A stretch of DNA of 64,000 nucleotides from Acanthosepion esculentum (GCA_964036315.1 OZ038500.1:62254102-62318101), one strand, 5' to 3'; positions 50,121-62,502 are shown, numbered from the stretch's first letter. The notes: a model not told the origin generated them from the letters alone. Numbers and translations: made by a program.

Positions 50121-50954
50121 AAAAAAATTAAAAAATTATACATATGTGTGTGTGTGTATATATAGAGAGAGAGAGACACAGAGAACTTTATATGCCAAAG
50201 AATAAAACAAACAAAAAAAAAGCCACCTACCTAAACAACAACCTATAGGAATCAAACTAAGAGTTGTAATAACACCAGTCAACAAAAATCACACAGGAAC
50301 TCAGATCTGAAACTGCTAAGGCAATCTTCAGACAATAAAAAGTGTGTTTTTCATCATCTAAAGATCATCTTAGCATGAAATTTGGACATTATTTACATTA
50401 TTCGGATTATTGTCCTCATCTTTGTCGCCATATTTATTACTCTAACACTTTCACCCCAGCCCCTCAACCTCCAACGTATTAGTCTCTGGGTTGAGGTGCC
50501 GACTCGGTCTTAACTGAACTTAAGGGAGTAGCCGTAGGTCCTCTGAGCATCCGTAGATCATTCAACCGGTCCACTGGTTTAATCCTGCTTCCTGTCCACA
50601 TTGTTTGGTTTGATCCAGAAAGCAGAAGTGATGTTCATCCATTCACAGTCGACTGGAGAGTCAGTGCTAAGAAATTTAGAATGCACCAAAAAAAAAAAGA
50701 AAAAAAAAAAAAATTACATATCTGCAGAAAGCCGGACAAACAACTATTCAATGGTTGAATTGTTAATGTCTTTTATATAGCAGAAAAGAATAGTGTAGAA
50801 AAGAAACAGGTTACAGAAAAGAAAAGTAATTGACGTAAAAACTCATACACTGGATTCTAGACAGAGAGTGAGTGGTGATTAACTTGTTAAATTGTCTCAG
50901 AACGATATACGACTCTTGCGATAGAGAGATAAAGATTTCTGTGTGCCGCTTAAA
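50121..50954. other. Unassigned DNA with a PLE-A tail fragment
   Basis: GT and GA microsatellite near 50148-50175. About 50375-50440 (minus) matches the distal tail of PLE-A (TTCGGATTATTGTCCTCATC on plus). 50441-50690 is G+C-richer, non-repetitive and unassigned. Confidence 0.5.
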
Positions 50955-51450
50955 GTTTATAGTTGCGTTCCACCTCGGCAGTAGTAACAGTTGTAGTAAT
51001 CTTCGCGGTAACAGAAGCCGTGGTACGTATATCAACAGTACATGTTAGCAGACGCTTCATTCCAATCTCTGACATCACTTCCTCTCCCCCTCGAGTCTCC
51101 AAATCGACTCTCCACTGTCTCTCTCTTCTATCTGCAAGGAGATGGAGAGAATAATTCGTCTTGCTCAGGCCAAATTCTCTCTACTTCCTCTCCAAGAATT
51201 ATCTCCAGTCTCTCTTATATGAACGATGAGCAACAAAACAAAAGAAAATACTTTGTGTAATTTCGTTAAAGAAGAGGGATGGCTTGTTCGACATTTCCGT
51301 TCCCAGTGGTAGTAATAATAGTAGCAGTAGTAGTCTTAGATGGTGGAGGAGTAATTTGCTTCTTCGTTCTTATATCAACAGCACATGTTAGCAGGCGTTT
51401 TGTTCCAATCTCTGACGTCACTTTCGTATTTCTTCAAGCCTTCAATTCAA
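50955..51450 (+). repeat. Tandem diverged repeat (about 330 bp period)
   Basis: Segments at about 50985-51120 and 51310-51440 share a GTAGTAAT-rich stretch, then ATATCAACAGxACATGTTAG and TTCCAATCTCTGACxTCACT. Each has a short open frame (63 and 93 codons) with the shared peptide HVSRRFxPISD. I do not recognise the family; an LTR or other terminal repeat is possible. Confidence 0.6.
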
Positions 51451-51879
51451 CTCTGCTCACTTTCAATCTCCGACATCTCTCCACCCAGCTCAACTGCACT
51501 AAGACAGACGAGCCAAAAACTACCACTTTTTTCAGCATAACTACGCGTTTATATAGATAAACCTGGCTGATCATAATCGACTCTTGGTCCTACTACTTTG
51601 CACGCGATTATCACGGGTTCTGGCTACTTTCAACCAAAATCATGCAAATTCCAAAGTTCCAAAGCTTACTAAGTTCTATTTATAATTTTAACCAATAAAA
51701 ATTATTTTGACCATTTTCATTGTCTTTTTAATGTCCCAATTCCAAATGGGTACAACTCCTGCCCTAGATCAGATTTTCCATCAGTAAACAAAAATGCTCT
51801 GATCTAATTTCGCTACTCAGATCCACTCCAATTTCAATAAAAAAAAAATATACGTGTGTTTCCCTGACTCTCTTCTGTC
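51451..51879. other. Unassigned DNA
   Basis: No supported feature. Confidence 0.5.
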
Positions 51880-52215
51880 ACATTACAACATTTCGGCCGT
51901 TATACGCTCCGGCCTTCTTCAGGTGGTTGGAATGTTAAACTGAACCCTTTATTTCGCTCGCTGGGGTAGACTAATACCCGGTTAAGGCAGTGGAGAACTT
52001 GAAGAGGGGAATCAACAGGAGGTAACTGATAACTGACATCCATTAAACATGGCACGTGGAACTAGAACTGTCTACCCCAGTGAGCGAAATAAAGGGTTCA
52101 ATTGTACATTCCAACTACCTGAAGAAGGCCGGAGTGTACAACGGCTGAAACGTAATAAATATGGTGACAAAGATGAGGACAATAGTCTGAATAATGTACA
52201 TAATACCCCATCTCA
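51880..52215. mobile_element. PLE-A inverted terminal pair
   Basis: A minus-strand PLE-A end (51880-51972) meets a plus-strand PLE-A end (51973-52215). Minus core: CTGAAGA (51922-51916), GGCCG/CGGCC stem, GAAATG. Plus core: CTGAAGA (52119-52125), stem GGCCG/CGGCT, GAAACG (52147-52152). Shared landmarks are CTGGGGTAGAC with its inverse, and ACATGGCACGTGGAAC in the plus copy. No coding sequence remains. Confidence 0.85.
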
Positions 52216-53119
52216 GAAATATAGACAGATAATGAAATTTGGAGTCAGAATTTCAGATCAGAATCACCAAGCACTTTCTGGGAAAGAAGCTGTCCGAGTA
52301 GAACTTCCCCCTAATCGATAGAATACAAAGGGAATGAGGGAGTTGAGCCTGTGTATGTGCCATGGTGGGACCTCGCTGTGAAGGTCTGAACTGGTGGAAG
52401 TAAGGAATGTATCTCATGTGATCATTAGCTATGGAAATAGCAACAGAGTAGCAAAAGGCTAGCAACATTTTGTCTGTGGGAAAGGGATTGCAGAATTAAA
52501 AAAAATAATCACCCACAAGTCCGGGTAATCACTTTAATTTAAACATATTACATTTAGGCAATAATTCTTTGCTTAAACATTGTTCATTGAATATAACAGA
52601 CAGCTGAGCCTTTTTGTGCATTTCTCTTGGTTTTGAATCCTTAAAAATGACCAATGAAGGTCAAAAGTAAAAAATTAACAAGTCCCTCTACAAATTTCCA
52701 TCTGATATCAAATGATTTTGACATCAACAGACACTCACCAAAAGGCTTAAACATTCACTGTCCATTATATTCAATAAAAAACACACATTGGTGAATTTTA
52801 ATAAAACATGACAGTTACATCTCTATAGAGAAAAATCAAACTGAAAAACATCACATTACTGTAGTTTTTTGAACATTGTGGACTGGCACTATGGAATCTC
52901 AAAGAACAGTACCAAATAAGAGAAACCATATCAACTGAGACTAGCAACTGCAGTAACAACTAAAATGGATAGCACATGTAACTCAGAAAATAATAACAAT
53001 CAAGATGTTAACATTCCACATGACTTCAAATAGAAGGTTAGGAAGGAAACCCCCATCGATACTGGAAAGAGCGATAACAGATACTGGACTTGAGAAATCT
53101 GTTTTAAGAGAAAGATTTT
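52216..53119. other. Unassigned DNA
   Basis: No supported gene. Confidence 0.55.
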
Positions 53120-53225
53120 GTAAACTTCAACTGAAAGCAGCACTGGCTGTTCGATTAATGAATTCCAAAGGCATCCTTGTAGGGAAATGGAGAATATTAC
53201 CACCACCACATTCAAAACAAAGTTG
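53120..53225. repeat. Dispersed repeat, partner of 38505-38605
   Basis: Part of a 73-codon frame that reads KLQLKAALAVRLMNSKGILV; the 38505 copy keeps the nucleotide pattern but not the frame. Confidence 0.65.
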
Positions 53226-53324
53226 AATCTAGAAAAGAAATTCATGTTTGTAATTCTTATTAAAATTTATCAACGCAGCTTTCAAATTGCTTTCTATTTC
53301 TTTAAAGCTTAGTCAGAAACTATT

Positions 53325-54190
53325 TTTTCTTCTATGTTCCGTGCCCCTCCAGGATGTAAGCGACCAGGCTCACCACAATTTCCTGTCCTTTGTAGCTCTT
53401 AATAAATTGTCTTTTGTTATCTCTCCTTGTTATACTGTACCTATGGACGATAATGGGAATGTCCCAATTCCTATAAATACAATGGTATATACTGTATGTT
53501 GCCTTCCACTTGGATTCACTTCTAGCTCACCACTAGCAGTTGATTACTTACTACACACCGCTGGCAAATCTTGGATGTTGTTCCTGTTATAAATATTATT
53601 GTCCCACTTCCAACCTTCGTTTTGGTTATTCTTATTCAGTAACCTCTTCCTAGGTTATAACACTCCTGAATCTTGTTCCACCATCCATTTTCTCAAGCTC
53701 ACAAGGTAGGTTATATGTTGTTCTCTTCCGTTCCTCTTGCCTTCAATATGTCCCGTGAGTGTCAAATTTTCCAAGCCCTCTTTCCTCTTTCTTACACAAC
53801 AGTTCAGTATTCTTTTCCTGTTTCTTAATATTTTGCTTTCACCATCAGATTTCAGTTCCACGCTTTGTCTTCTGTTAACACACTTCTTAGATATTTAAAT
53901 TGTTATACTGGTTTGATTTCGAGGTCTTCAATTTCTAATTTGCATTTTGGGCTGTTCCATTTGCTAACCATGCATTCTTGCAAGTGATGTTTAGTCCTTT
54001 CTTCATGCTTTCCTTCACTACCTTCTATAGGAGTTCTTGGTAGTTTCCTTTCAGTCTGCTATCAACAGTGTCATCTGCATATCTTATATTGTTAAGATTG
54101 TAGCTGCCAATAATGAAATCATGGTAGTAGTAATTCTCTCAGAATCACCTCACTGTAAAGGTTGAATAAGTCCACTGAGAAGACATATCT
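53325..54190 (-). pseudogene. LINE reverse transcriptase relic with internal insertion
   Basis: Minus strand: near 54160-54080 fragments read ILRELLLP and, in another frame, FIIGSYNLNNIRYADDTV, the catalytic YADD region. Downstream blocks are VVKESMKKGLNITCKNA, then at 53860-53655 EGLENLTLTGHIEGKRN with a YLVSLRKW block, then at about 53400-53330 the ATKDRKLW ending. Between about 53410 and 53650 foreign sequence separates the last two blocks. Multiple stops and frameshifts; inactive. Same family as 27660-27860. Confidence 0.78.
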
Positions 54191-54786
54191 TTTTCCTTTT
54201 TTAAATTTAATCAATTAGTATATTTAGGCATAAACTAGAATCTTAAAAAGTAAAGTGGCTATCTTTAGCATTCAAACTACTCAGTGTAATGTAGGTACCA
54301 CAAACTGTTTTTGAAAAACAAGATATTGTCTAGCATTCACTGTCATATAAGAGACCTGATATTACATAACAGTTTAGTTATTCTTTGTTTCTAACAAAGT
54401 TTTTCTACAATAAAAAAAAGGTAATAAGTAAAAGTTCTATCTGGATTCATAAAGTTTTGATCCATAAAAGGCAGTTTAGGATTTCCATAGCAACTTCAAC
54501 TATCACAAAAGTCACCATAACATTTTTTCTTACAATGTTCAGAATTACAATCCACACAGAGCTATAACCAATGAAATAAGGAGAGGAGGTTGTACTGATA
54601 ACTCCCTAGTTTTAAGGTCAGTACCAAACAGCATTGATTTATAAAATTGGAGAGGAGAATACCTGAATTTCTTTCATGTCATTAATTTTGGGTAGAGTTA
54701 GTAGAACAGAAAAAAACAAAAAGCAACCAGATTAATTCCAACTTCATTTGCTGAAGATGACTGATGCAAGAAATTGAATGTTTGAA
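54191..54786. other. Unassigned DNA
   Basis: No supported feature. Near 54750 CTGAAGATGACTGATG-like sequence precedes the dispersed repeat; it may be a decayed PLE-type end. Confidence 0.45.
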
Positions 54787-54866
54787 TTTCATAGTTGTGT
54801 TGTCATATCCTGCTATGGCAATACAAAATAACACTGGATGAAATTAACAATAAGGATACTGCTATT
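54787..54866. repeat. Dispersed repeat, inverted partner of 9770-9850
   Basis: TTTGAATTTCATAGTTGTGT through AACAATAAGGATACT; see the partner copy. Confidence 0.8.
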
Positions 54867-55689
54867 GAGAGGCCTTGAAAAAGAATGCAGTGGAAAGGGA
54901 AAGTAATATTAGTAAAAGTAGAGTGTTGAATGTTAACTCCAGTTTAATTAAGTCTGGTTTGACATTTGTTTTGAAAACTTTGATGGCAGTTTGTACCCAT
55001 TACATAGACTGACCAGCAATAAAGTTGTTATTCTTCTTATGACTTTATTTGTATTTCAATTCTCTGGTGTCAGTAAACCAGATGCTAACATTTGCTACAA
55101 TTCACTCTCATCATCAGTCCAAACATCGGGTGTGGTCATAGGGTTGCTGTGCAATTGAGCACCTGACCAGTTCCTTCTATATATCTGGGTTGAAAGCCAG
55201 AGAAGTATTTATTTATGTGTAATATGTCTTAGACAGGTAGACCTGATAAAGCCCATCCTTCACAAGGTCAAACCACAGATGGTGTCCTTCAACTTGAAGA
55301 CTTATTTTGGTCAAATTAATAGCCATTGATTCTATCAGAGGAACCTTTTGCCCCGGCCATTGAATTTAGTCTAGGAAGTCCTCCACCCAGAGATACTGCA
55401 TACATATCAACAGTGCCAATGCCCAAGATGGCCACTGATCCTACATGGAGGTTCATCCGCCCTTTCACAGGTATTACTTTTAATCCAGCTGGGTGTCTAG
55501 CTACTCTCCTCACTAGATAAGCAGACGACCTGAGCATGCGGCAGGTAGTACTGGGTTATATTGTAGCAGTAGCACATGTAGTGTAAACTGATATAAATAC
55601 AATTACCTTGAATTTATATCAAATATCAATTCGGAGATATTTTTTTGGACAATTGAACACTTTTGAAAGATGTCTTTGTTCTTGTAATG
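54867..55689. other. Unassigned DNA with a possible terminal-repeat motif
   Basis: On the minus strand at about 55127-55085 CTGATGATGAGAG, then GCAAATGTTAGC, could be a decayed hammerhead-like end; it runs on into CTGACACCAGAG. 55316-55540 is G+C-richer with overlapping frames on both strands, and no domain is recognised. Confidence 0.4.
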
Positions 55690-56110
55690 TTTAAGAGTTC
55701 CTCCTTATTTGTGACTTCAATTATCCATGGTCAACTCTCTCTAGCCAGAAATAAACAATTCATGTTTTACTTAATAAAATCCCAAAGTTGTGATGTTGGC
55801 CATTCAGATATGCCAAAAAGAAGCTATAAAGGAATTCCTTTCAGTGATAAGATGAGAGTTATTAACTTAAAGGAAAAGAAAATAATGCTGTTGTTGCTAA
55901 TAAATATTCTATTCATCTGAATACTTTTATTAGTACATTATAATTGTTCTATTATTAGTTATTGTTTCAGCTATTGTATATGTTTTCCAATACAAGCATA
56001 TCTATGATAATTTATAAATTAGACACATAAGAGATGTGTCTATTTTATAAATTATCATGTTTATATAGGAAAAAAAAAACACACAACACTATCCACAGTT
56101 TCAACCATCT
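55690..56110 (+). mobile_element. Tigger-like DNA transposon fragment
   Basis: An open frame contains CDVGHSDMPKRSYKGIPFSD, then KMRVINLKEKKI (from 55810). This resembles the N-terminal helix-turn-helix start of Tigger/pogo transposases. The frame ends at 55920 without the DDE catalytic domain. TIR-like sequences CTTCAATTATCCATGGTCAA near 55715 and CTATCCACAGTTTCAACC near 56090 bracket it. It is an internally deleted copy; the identification is from family resemblance and is moderate. Confidence 0.5.
56004..56058. repeat. Hairpin, about 25-base arms
   Basis: ATGATAATTTATAAATTAGA and, inverted, TATTTTATAAATTATCAT around a short loop, inside the Tigger-like fragment. Confidence 0.85.
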
Positions 56111-56456
56111 TGGGACATATCTTACCCACGGTGGACAGAGCATTGCATTTGGGGAGGGGAGTACTGTATTTGTTTGAGACATTCCTGGAAGATTTCAAGA
56201 ATATATTTAAATCAGATTTGCAGTTGTTAAAATATTTTTATGGAGGTGGGATGAAAACTTTCTGTTTGAGCAAATGGAGAATGAAGAATTTTACACTTGC
56301 CATTCCATTTTTTAGAGGTGGGTGCATTCTAAATCAAACATAAAAATGCAAATTTTTTCTTTTAAGGAATCTTTTTTCTGATTTATCGTAATAAAATTAA
56401 CTGCAAATTTTGACAGTAATGAATTAGCCTGAGTCAACCCTCCCCATAAAAAAAAT

Positions 56457-56497
<41 letters not shown>

Positions 56498-57029
56498 GTA
56501 AAATTATTATAGTAGAGTATAATTGAGAAATATTAGCACTTCAACCTAAATAGAACAGTGTTATGCCAAATAAGTTCCCTTTATGGTATCTCTTAGAGCC
56601 CATCTTCATAAATAACATGTGACAGGTTGTATGGAGTTACACATTACCAACACCAAGGAACAATCCTTGGCCTAACCAACAAACAAACCTACCTTACAAG
56701 CTTGATGGATTACCAACCAATGCTAGAGAGAAGTACAAAGGGATAAATATTGAAAGTTTCATCTTCACAGTCAGCCAGAAGTTATATTTTTCAATCAATT
56801 TCTTGGAGGTGGGGGAGTAAGTATTCTAACACATCAAATATGGTATTTACAAAATAAATTTTGATAGCATTAAACGCACATTTGATTACACATAACTATT
56901 CATCACAATGAAAAGAAATTTTTCCGATTTCACTTTCCAATCAATTGGCAATAAGACAAAAAATAAATAAAAAAGACAAAAGAAAAAAAAAAAAAAAAAA
57001 AAATCATGACTTCATATTGTTTTTATATT
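56111..57029. other. Unassigned DNA with poly(A) runs
   Basis: Long A runs at about 56458-56494 and 56981-57003. A 77-codon frame at 56110-56343 has no recognised motif. Confidence 0.6.
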
Positions 57030-57035
57030 TTTATT
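57030..57035 (-). promoter_or_regulatory. Candidate poly(A) signal for RABIF
   Basis: AATAAA on the minus strand, about 350 bases after the RABIF stop codon. In AT-rich DNA such hexamers arise often by chance. Confidence 0.4.
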
Positions 57036-57381
57036 TTACAACCTCAACAAGCTATTCAAGATGTCCAAATGCTTTAAAGTCATTTCAGGCAACATGAAAT
57101 TAAACCAAACAACAATCTTTCACCACTTCCCGCCACAAGCAATAATGAATTTAGACATTGCTTCAATTTGTTCAGACTTTTTCTTCTTTTGATTTCCTGA
57201 AGATGAATACAATGTCTACAGCAGGACTTAAACGATGTATTTGCTAAGAAAAAAATCTTGAGAATGGCATGAAAACAGACAGCAGACATTTAAAAAAACA
57301 ATTAGAATTAAAATTCCTTTTTTTTTCTTTCTTGTTATCTTCATCAATCATAACAGTCTAACAAACTAACCAACCAATTGG

Positions 57382-57651
57382 TTAGTTAGAATCTGAATGC
57401 CGCACTCGGTCCCAAGATAAGAAACAAGCTTTGCCTCCATTGCTAAGGTCGTGCCAACCAACTGGACCAGATTCACAATCAGCACAAACAAGGTATTTTA
57501 TTGTCCCAACAGTGTTAGAAAATCCAATGTTTTCAAAAGCATACATGTTTTCAATCATCCAGCAGTCATGTGAGGTCTCTTCAGTCACATCTTTTTCATC
57601 TATTTCTAACTCTGGGTGAGTTTTCTTATCTTTGTCAGATGGAAGAGAAAA
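57382..57651 (-). CDS. RABIF: RABIF/MSS4 homologue, last coding exon
   Basis: MSS4 (Rab-interacting factor) binds nucleotide-free exocytic Rab GTPases and acts as a chaperone or weak exchange factor in the cytosol. The exon encodes 89 residues, FSLPSDKDKK to HSDSN, then a stop. The diagnostic stretch is WMIENMYAFENIGFS followed by TIKYLVCADCESGPVGWHDL (exon residues about 31-69). CADC (56-59) is the second half of the zinc site; the first CxxC lies upstream in the family. The exon start is set by a strong 3' splice site: a T-rich tract and CTTCCCCTCACCTAG ending at 57652, giving phase 0. Human RABIF is about 123 residues, so about 35 residues must come from an upstream exon. I did not find that exon between 57652 and 64000, so it is probably outside the window or was missed. 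No disabling change is seen. Confidence 0.85.
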   Translation of the reverse strand, partial: FSLPSDKDKKTHPELEIDEKDVTEETSHDCWMIENMYAFENIGFSNTVGTIKYLVCADCESGPVGWHDLSNGGKACFLSWDRVRHSDSN

Positions 57652-58065
57652 CTAGGTGAGGGGAAGAAAAAAAAAAAAAAAATTCATCAAACAAAATGAC
57701 AAAAAGTTTTATATCATGAAATGCTGAAAATTATGAAAAAGAAAATTATTTTCTTAAAATTATTCCACACATTTTCTACCCAAACACTTTTTTCCCTTTT
57801 TAAATACATTTCAACCAATGAGTTCTTTGGTCTTTATGCAATGTATGTTGCATTGATGTCTTTAGAATTCACTTTTGTACTTTTATCATCTTAACATCAC
57901 CATTTGATCAAATCATAAAACCAGGTTTCCTCAATGACAATATGCATGGAGATATGTGAGGAGGAAAAGTGAGCACATTATCTCCTCTGGAATGAGATCA
58001 AAAGGATAGATGAAGAGCCATACAGAAAAGTTTGTAAATGCATCTGTCTATATTTCTGAGATGAG
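57652..58065. other. RABIF intron, proximal part
   Basis: A long A run on plus (about 57667-57682) is the pyrimidine tract of the minus-strand acceptor. No other feature. Confidence 0.6.
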
Positions 58066-58705
58066 GTATTGTAATTATTTACATTGTTTGGACTGTTGTG
58101 GGATGAGGCTAACATAATAGACAGAGAACATCACTGGAAAATACGGAATCTTAAGGAATCATTGCATATGCTAGACCACAAAAAAATCTCCTAAGCTGGC
58201 CAAGCATAGAAATGAATATGGGAATCAGAAAAAACAGATTGCTAGAGAAAAACAATAACAACAAAATTATAATATGAGCTCTGGTAAAAAATGAATATAA
58301 AGTTCCAAAAATTCATACACTGATGACCTCAAGGACATATGGCCCAATGGATAAAAGCATTGGTTGAATCCAGTGACTTGACCCAAAGAAATGTGAGTTC
58401 AATACCTCTGCTGTAGCCAGGTATTGAACTCACAACTCTTTGGGTAAAGTCACTGAACTCAACCTGGTTACAGCAGGGGTGAACAAAAACTTGGAGAATT
58501 TTAGTTAAAGGAAGAGAACTGATAATGGGACATCCAAAAGAGGCATAACACATGGAACTAGAACAATCTACTCTGGTGGACAAAATAAAGGGTTCAGTTC
58601 AAAACTCCAATCATCTGAAGAAAGCCGAAGCTTACAATGGCCGAAATGTTGTGAATATGACAACAAAGATGAGGAGAACAGTCCGAACAATGTAAATAGT
58701 GTAAG
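58066..58705 (+). pseudogene. PLE-A copy: C-terminal relic, tRNA-like block, 3' end
   Basis: A short minus-oriented PLE-A tail (58066-58100) is joined to plus-oriented coding sequence encoding IIDREHHWKIRNLKES, then LHMLDHKK, with stops after that (about 58110-58230). The tRNA-like block follows (TGGCCCAATGG at 58340-58350, GAGTTCAATACC at 58395-58406), with an inverted duplicate at about 58413-58465 (GTATTGAACTC on plus). The hammerhead-like core comes last: CTGAAGA (58615-58621), a stem AGCCG/TGGCC-like, GAAATG (58643-58648). It lies in the presumed RABIF intron, antisense to the gene. Confidence 0.82.
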
Positions 58706-59209
58706 TAAATGCATCTGTATAGGAGTTTATCAAAAAGTGTCAATTTTAATATCTTAAGAAAAAACCAAGGGTCAAAATAACCAGTTTCAGCCATTAATGT
58801 TTCCCCATATCAACTGTGAAGGTTCTATCAGCATAAAACTTTGGCATTTATTTCCCCAATTTCTATTCAGTATTATTGTAAAGCCAGTTCCTTGTGTTGG
58901 AGTGTAAATTTATGCGACTAATTTTTAGTAACGATGCATTAAACCAGGGGTTCTCGACCTTTTTAGTGTCATTGCCCACTTTCACACGGAAAAGATTTTC
59001 CAGCAAATATATAGTAAATATTCAAAGCATGTCAAAATTGTTTTGTAAAACTTTGTTAGTAGTTCATAAACTGATTTTATCATGTAGTAAAAAATACCAA
59101 AGGGAGGTAACAAATAATGCTAACTTATGTGGCAATTGTGGCTGCTGCTGCTAATACTACTGTATTAAAGAACAAACGAAAGCAAATTTACCATTGGAAA
59201 CTAAATATA
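58706..59209. other. Unassigned DNA with a possible hAT-type end
   Basis: CCAGGGGTTCTCGACCTTTT near 58945 resembles a hAT terminus; no partner end was identified. Confidence 0.4.
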
Positions 59210-59311
59210 CAGGGTTCAGCAGAAATACCTCCCACATAAGACATTAGCTAGATGAAGACAACATTGCCACTAATGTCTTACTATTATGTGGGAAGTATTT
59301 CTGTCACACTG
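59210..59311. mobile_element. MITE, CAGGGTGCAGCAGAAATAC family
   Basis: CAGGGTTCAGCAGAAATACC at the left and GTATTTCTGTCACACTG inverted at the right, flanked by TA. Shares the TTAGCTAGAT interior with 43808-43943. Confidence 0.85.
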
Positions 59312-59744
59312 TATATAAGTTAATTTTATGATTAGTTAGCATTGCAAGTGTTGACAAAAAATTAAATGATTTTTGTTCAGAATTATAAGATTAAAAAGAA
59401 TATACACTACTAGCAACTAATAAAAATTCAGTGAATAGTGTTATTTTTGCCCTGCTATTTTCTTTTTTATGGTTTATTGCAAATTTTTTTGTCAGTTCTG
59501 TTGGTTCAGCATTTCTGTCAATTACATTTACCATAGCCAATTACTCTACAAAAAAAAAGTTACTGTTACAGTACAGCATATTTGTAAGATTGCATGTTGT
59601 AATGTTTAGTTTAACCTTCATGCCTGCAAAAAAAATAAAATAATAATAATAACAACAACAGTATATCAAAAGGACAGCTATTCCCTCAACACTCCTATTA
59701 CTATATACACTTTTGCCTCCCTTGACAAGGTTTCAGTCAGTTAT
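59312..59744. other. Unassigned AT-rich DNA
   Basis: No supported feature. Confidence 0.6.
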
Positions 59745-60050
59745 GTGCCCTGCGTGATTCACACTTAGGCGATCATGTATCTTTCGATACATGACTGACT
59801 AGGCAGATTTTTTCCTGCAGTAGGTTGCCATTTCATCTGCAGTAGATCAGTTGCCTTCCCAGGCTATAGAACCTGGTCTGTCCTGCTATTTACCCATAAC
59901 TGGAGGGGGAGAAGAAGAGGATTCATACCTTTGCCAAGGATATTAACACGCAAGTGAATATAATGGATTTGACTGGAATTCGAACTTGACACTCCAATTC
60001 CTCAAACTGAGCTGCTTATCCATTACTCCACCATAACTCCTAAGGTTTAT
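59745..60050 (-). mobile_element. tRNA-derived SINE (family 1), near full length
   Basis: On the minus strand: ATGGTGGAGTAATGGATAAG (A-box region), AAGTTCGAATTCC (a good B box), TATATTCACTTGCGTG, GAATCCTCTTCTTCTCCCC and the GTATCGAAAGATACATGA hairpin, ending near a CAGGGCACATAACTGACTG stretch. About 306 bp. Confidence 0.88.
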
Positions 60051-60051
60051 T

Positions 60052-60525
60052 GATTTAAAAAGTGATGATTAGAATTTTAATAAAACCTAAACATACGAAA
60101 GTGGATTTATATATTTTCTTTATTCTTGAGAATTGACAACAAAAATATTAAATACTTTTCGATTGCTTATTTACAAGAGCATAAAAATATGTGATGTGAG
60201 CAAAGGAAAAAAATGTCTGGAAAATACATTTTTTTTTTCAAAATTTATAATTACAGTTACTTGTAATTATGTTTATTTAAATTTTCTTGTTTACAGATAT
60301 TTTTAGAAAATTATGAATAAAAATATCTTTCACATTTATTTCTTTATAAAATGTTAATAAATATTTCAATATAGTTTGGTACATACTCTTTTAAATAAGC
60401 AATCTAATAAATAAATAGTGCTTAATATCTTTGTCGTCAATTCTCAAGAATAAAGAAAATGTATAGATCCACTTTCATATGTTTGAGTTTTATTAAGAGT
60501 CTAATCATCGCTTTAAAAAAAATAA
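60052..60525. mobile_element. Long-TIR element
   Basis: Inverted arms of about 100 bases: left about 60055-60160, right about 60418-60522. CTTTATTCTTGAGAATTGAC and GAAAGTGGAT appear in both. The about 250-bp interior is AT-rich with no transposase. Confidence 0.78.
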
Positions 60526-61249
60526 ACACAGCTTGATTGATTTGATTAATGACATAACTCCTTACAGGTCATCTAATGCTGAAATTTAATTTTCTTGGGA
60601 GCTTTGAAGTAATAAAAATATATGTTATTCTACTTTCACAATTGAATACATGGTAGATGATACTCAGCTCTTGTGCATATACATGTTTGTGTGGACATAA
60701 TTACTAGAGGCAACGACGTGTTTTCTGTTGTAGTTTTGTCAAAGTTATATTTTGGAATACAGTTTGATTTCTTTAAGAAATTCTAGGATATTATATGGAT
60801 TAATGCCATGAAAGAGTTCTTTCATGTTGGTGGCTGGATTTTGTTTAACAACATATCAACCTTTATGGGTTATTTAATGCCAAAATCTAAATATTTTGGA
60901 CCCAATTTTATGGTTTCAACTAAATATATTTTGAATGCAATTGCATACCTTCAACTCATGATAAAATGTATTACTGGTCATTTTGATTTAAAAATGCATT
61001 GGTAGTAATTTTACTATAAATAGGTATTATTGGTAATTTTTTTTTATATAAAAATATATTTTCGTACTTTCATATTTTTTTGTTTGTTTGGGGGTTCACT
61101 ATTTGCCTATAGTTGAGACTCTAACAGATGTTATCACCCTGGATTAGGGTGGACCTGGGAACAACAGAAATCCAGAGGTGGTTCCATGCTCCTCAATACC
61201 TTCAATCTCCTGCCCAGAGGCCTTACTGCAACATGTAGTTTATCATCAT
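60526..61249. other. Unassigned DNA
   Basis: No supported gene. Confidence 0.55.
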
Positions 61250-61690
61250 ACCCAGACACTAGGAAACACAAAAGAGAGAAGGATATAGAGTGTATAACAG
61301 AAAGAGGTACACAGAGAGACAAAAAGAGTGTGACACAGAGAGGGATTGGAGGGGGGAAAGTCATCTTAGATAAAGGCAATTGTTTATAGTGAGAAGTTAA
61401 ATCATTTTTCATAATGATCTATTGAGGACAAATTCATCCCTAAACTACAACTGACCTTTAGAAATTTATATATTTTTTTTTAAATATTATCCTTGTGAAT
61501 TTGTTATAGACTGAGAGAACCCAGATTGTGTTGAGTGTTCAAGAGGGAAACAGAAAGAGAGAATGACACAGTAAAACAGAAAGAAAGAGCCAAAAAGAGA
61601 GTACAACACAGGAAGGGATTGGAGGAAGACATCTTACATTGTTTCTTAGTAGTTAAATCATGTTTCATGACCTAACAATATGTTTAAGAC
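61250..61690. repeat. Diverged tandem repeat
   Basis: About 61320-61420 and 61595-61680 share ACACAGxxAGGGATTGGAGG, CATCTTA and AGTTAAATCAT. The region is GA-rich. Confidence 0.6.
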
Positions 61691-62184
61691 ATTTCAGTAT
61701 TATTTTAAGAGATAGTATGCCACTATTCTGATAACTATCTGGGAATAGTCATAGGTTGAAAAGTACAGGGTATAGCATTATAAAAATGTATTATTAAATC
61801 CATGTAATTTATACTGGTCCAACTAGTAAAATATCAACACTGGCATTAGGATCTAATCTATGCAATCTTTTGTACCCCACACCCCTTTCTCAATGTTACC
61901 AAAAAGTATATCAATAGTAAATAATTTCTAATCCTTTTGAGTTGACAATGTGAAGCCATTTCTTCCTGCAGCCTTTTTCTTCCACATTCTACAGAAATTA
62001 TTTCCATTTAACAGAAACAGTTCAAATGTTAAAGAAGTCTCTATCTTATAATCTATTGGATACAAGCTAAGCTTTATGAAATGCTCCCTTATTTCAGCAG
62101 GGAAATTCAGAAAATACTAATTGCCTTATTTTAATATCTCTGTTTCAGTTAATTCCCGTTAGTAACTCAACTCTCCATGTTTTT
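61691..62184. other. Unassigned DNA
   Basis: No supported feature. Confidence 0.55.
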
Positions 62185-62430
62185 TGTTTGCTCTGCTGTG
62201 GCCAGATATTGAACTCAACTCTTTGGGTCAAGTCACCTTTTGGATTACTTAAGTCAACGCTTTTATGTGGATAAAAGTCACGTGGAATTAGAACAATCCA
62301 TTCCTGTGGAGTAAATAAACAGTTCAGTTCAAATTTCCAACATATATCATCTAAAGGCCAGAGCATACAATGACTGAAACGTTATGAATATGTCAATAAA
62401 CACGAGGAAAACAGTCCAAACAATATAAAG
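62185..62430. mobile_element. Rearranged PLE-A terminal fragment
   Basis: 62185-62275 carries the PLE-A tRNA-like block in minus orientation (ATTGAACTCAACTCTTTGGG). 62276-62430 carries the PLE-A end in plus orientation (a CGTGGAATTAGAACAATCC stretch), with a decayed first core box (CTAAAGG) and GAAACG, then TTATGAATATGTC. ACGT and ATGT could form helix III before a GTC triplet. It is followed by a (TA)n tract. Confidence 0.6.
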
Positions 62431-62433
62431 AGT

Positions 62434-62443
<10 letters not shown>

Positions 62444-62502
<59 letters not shown>
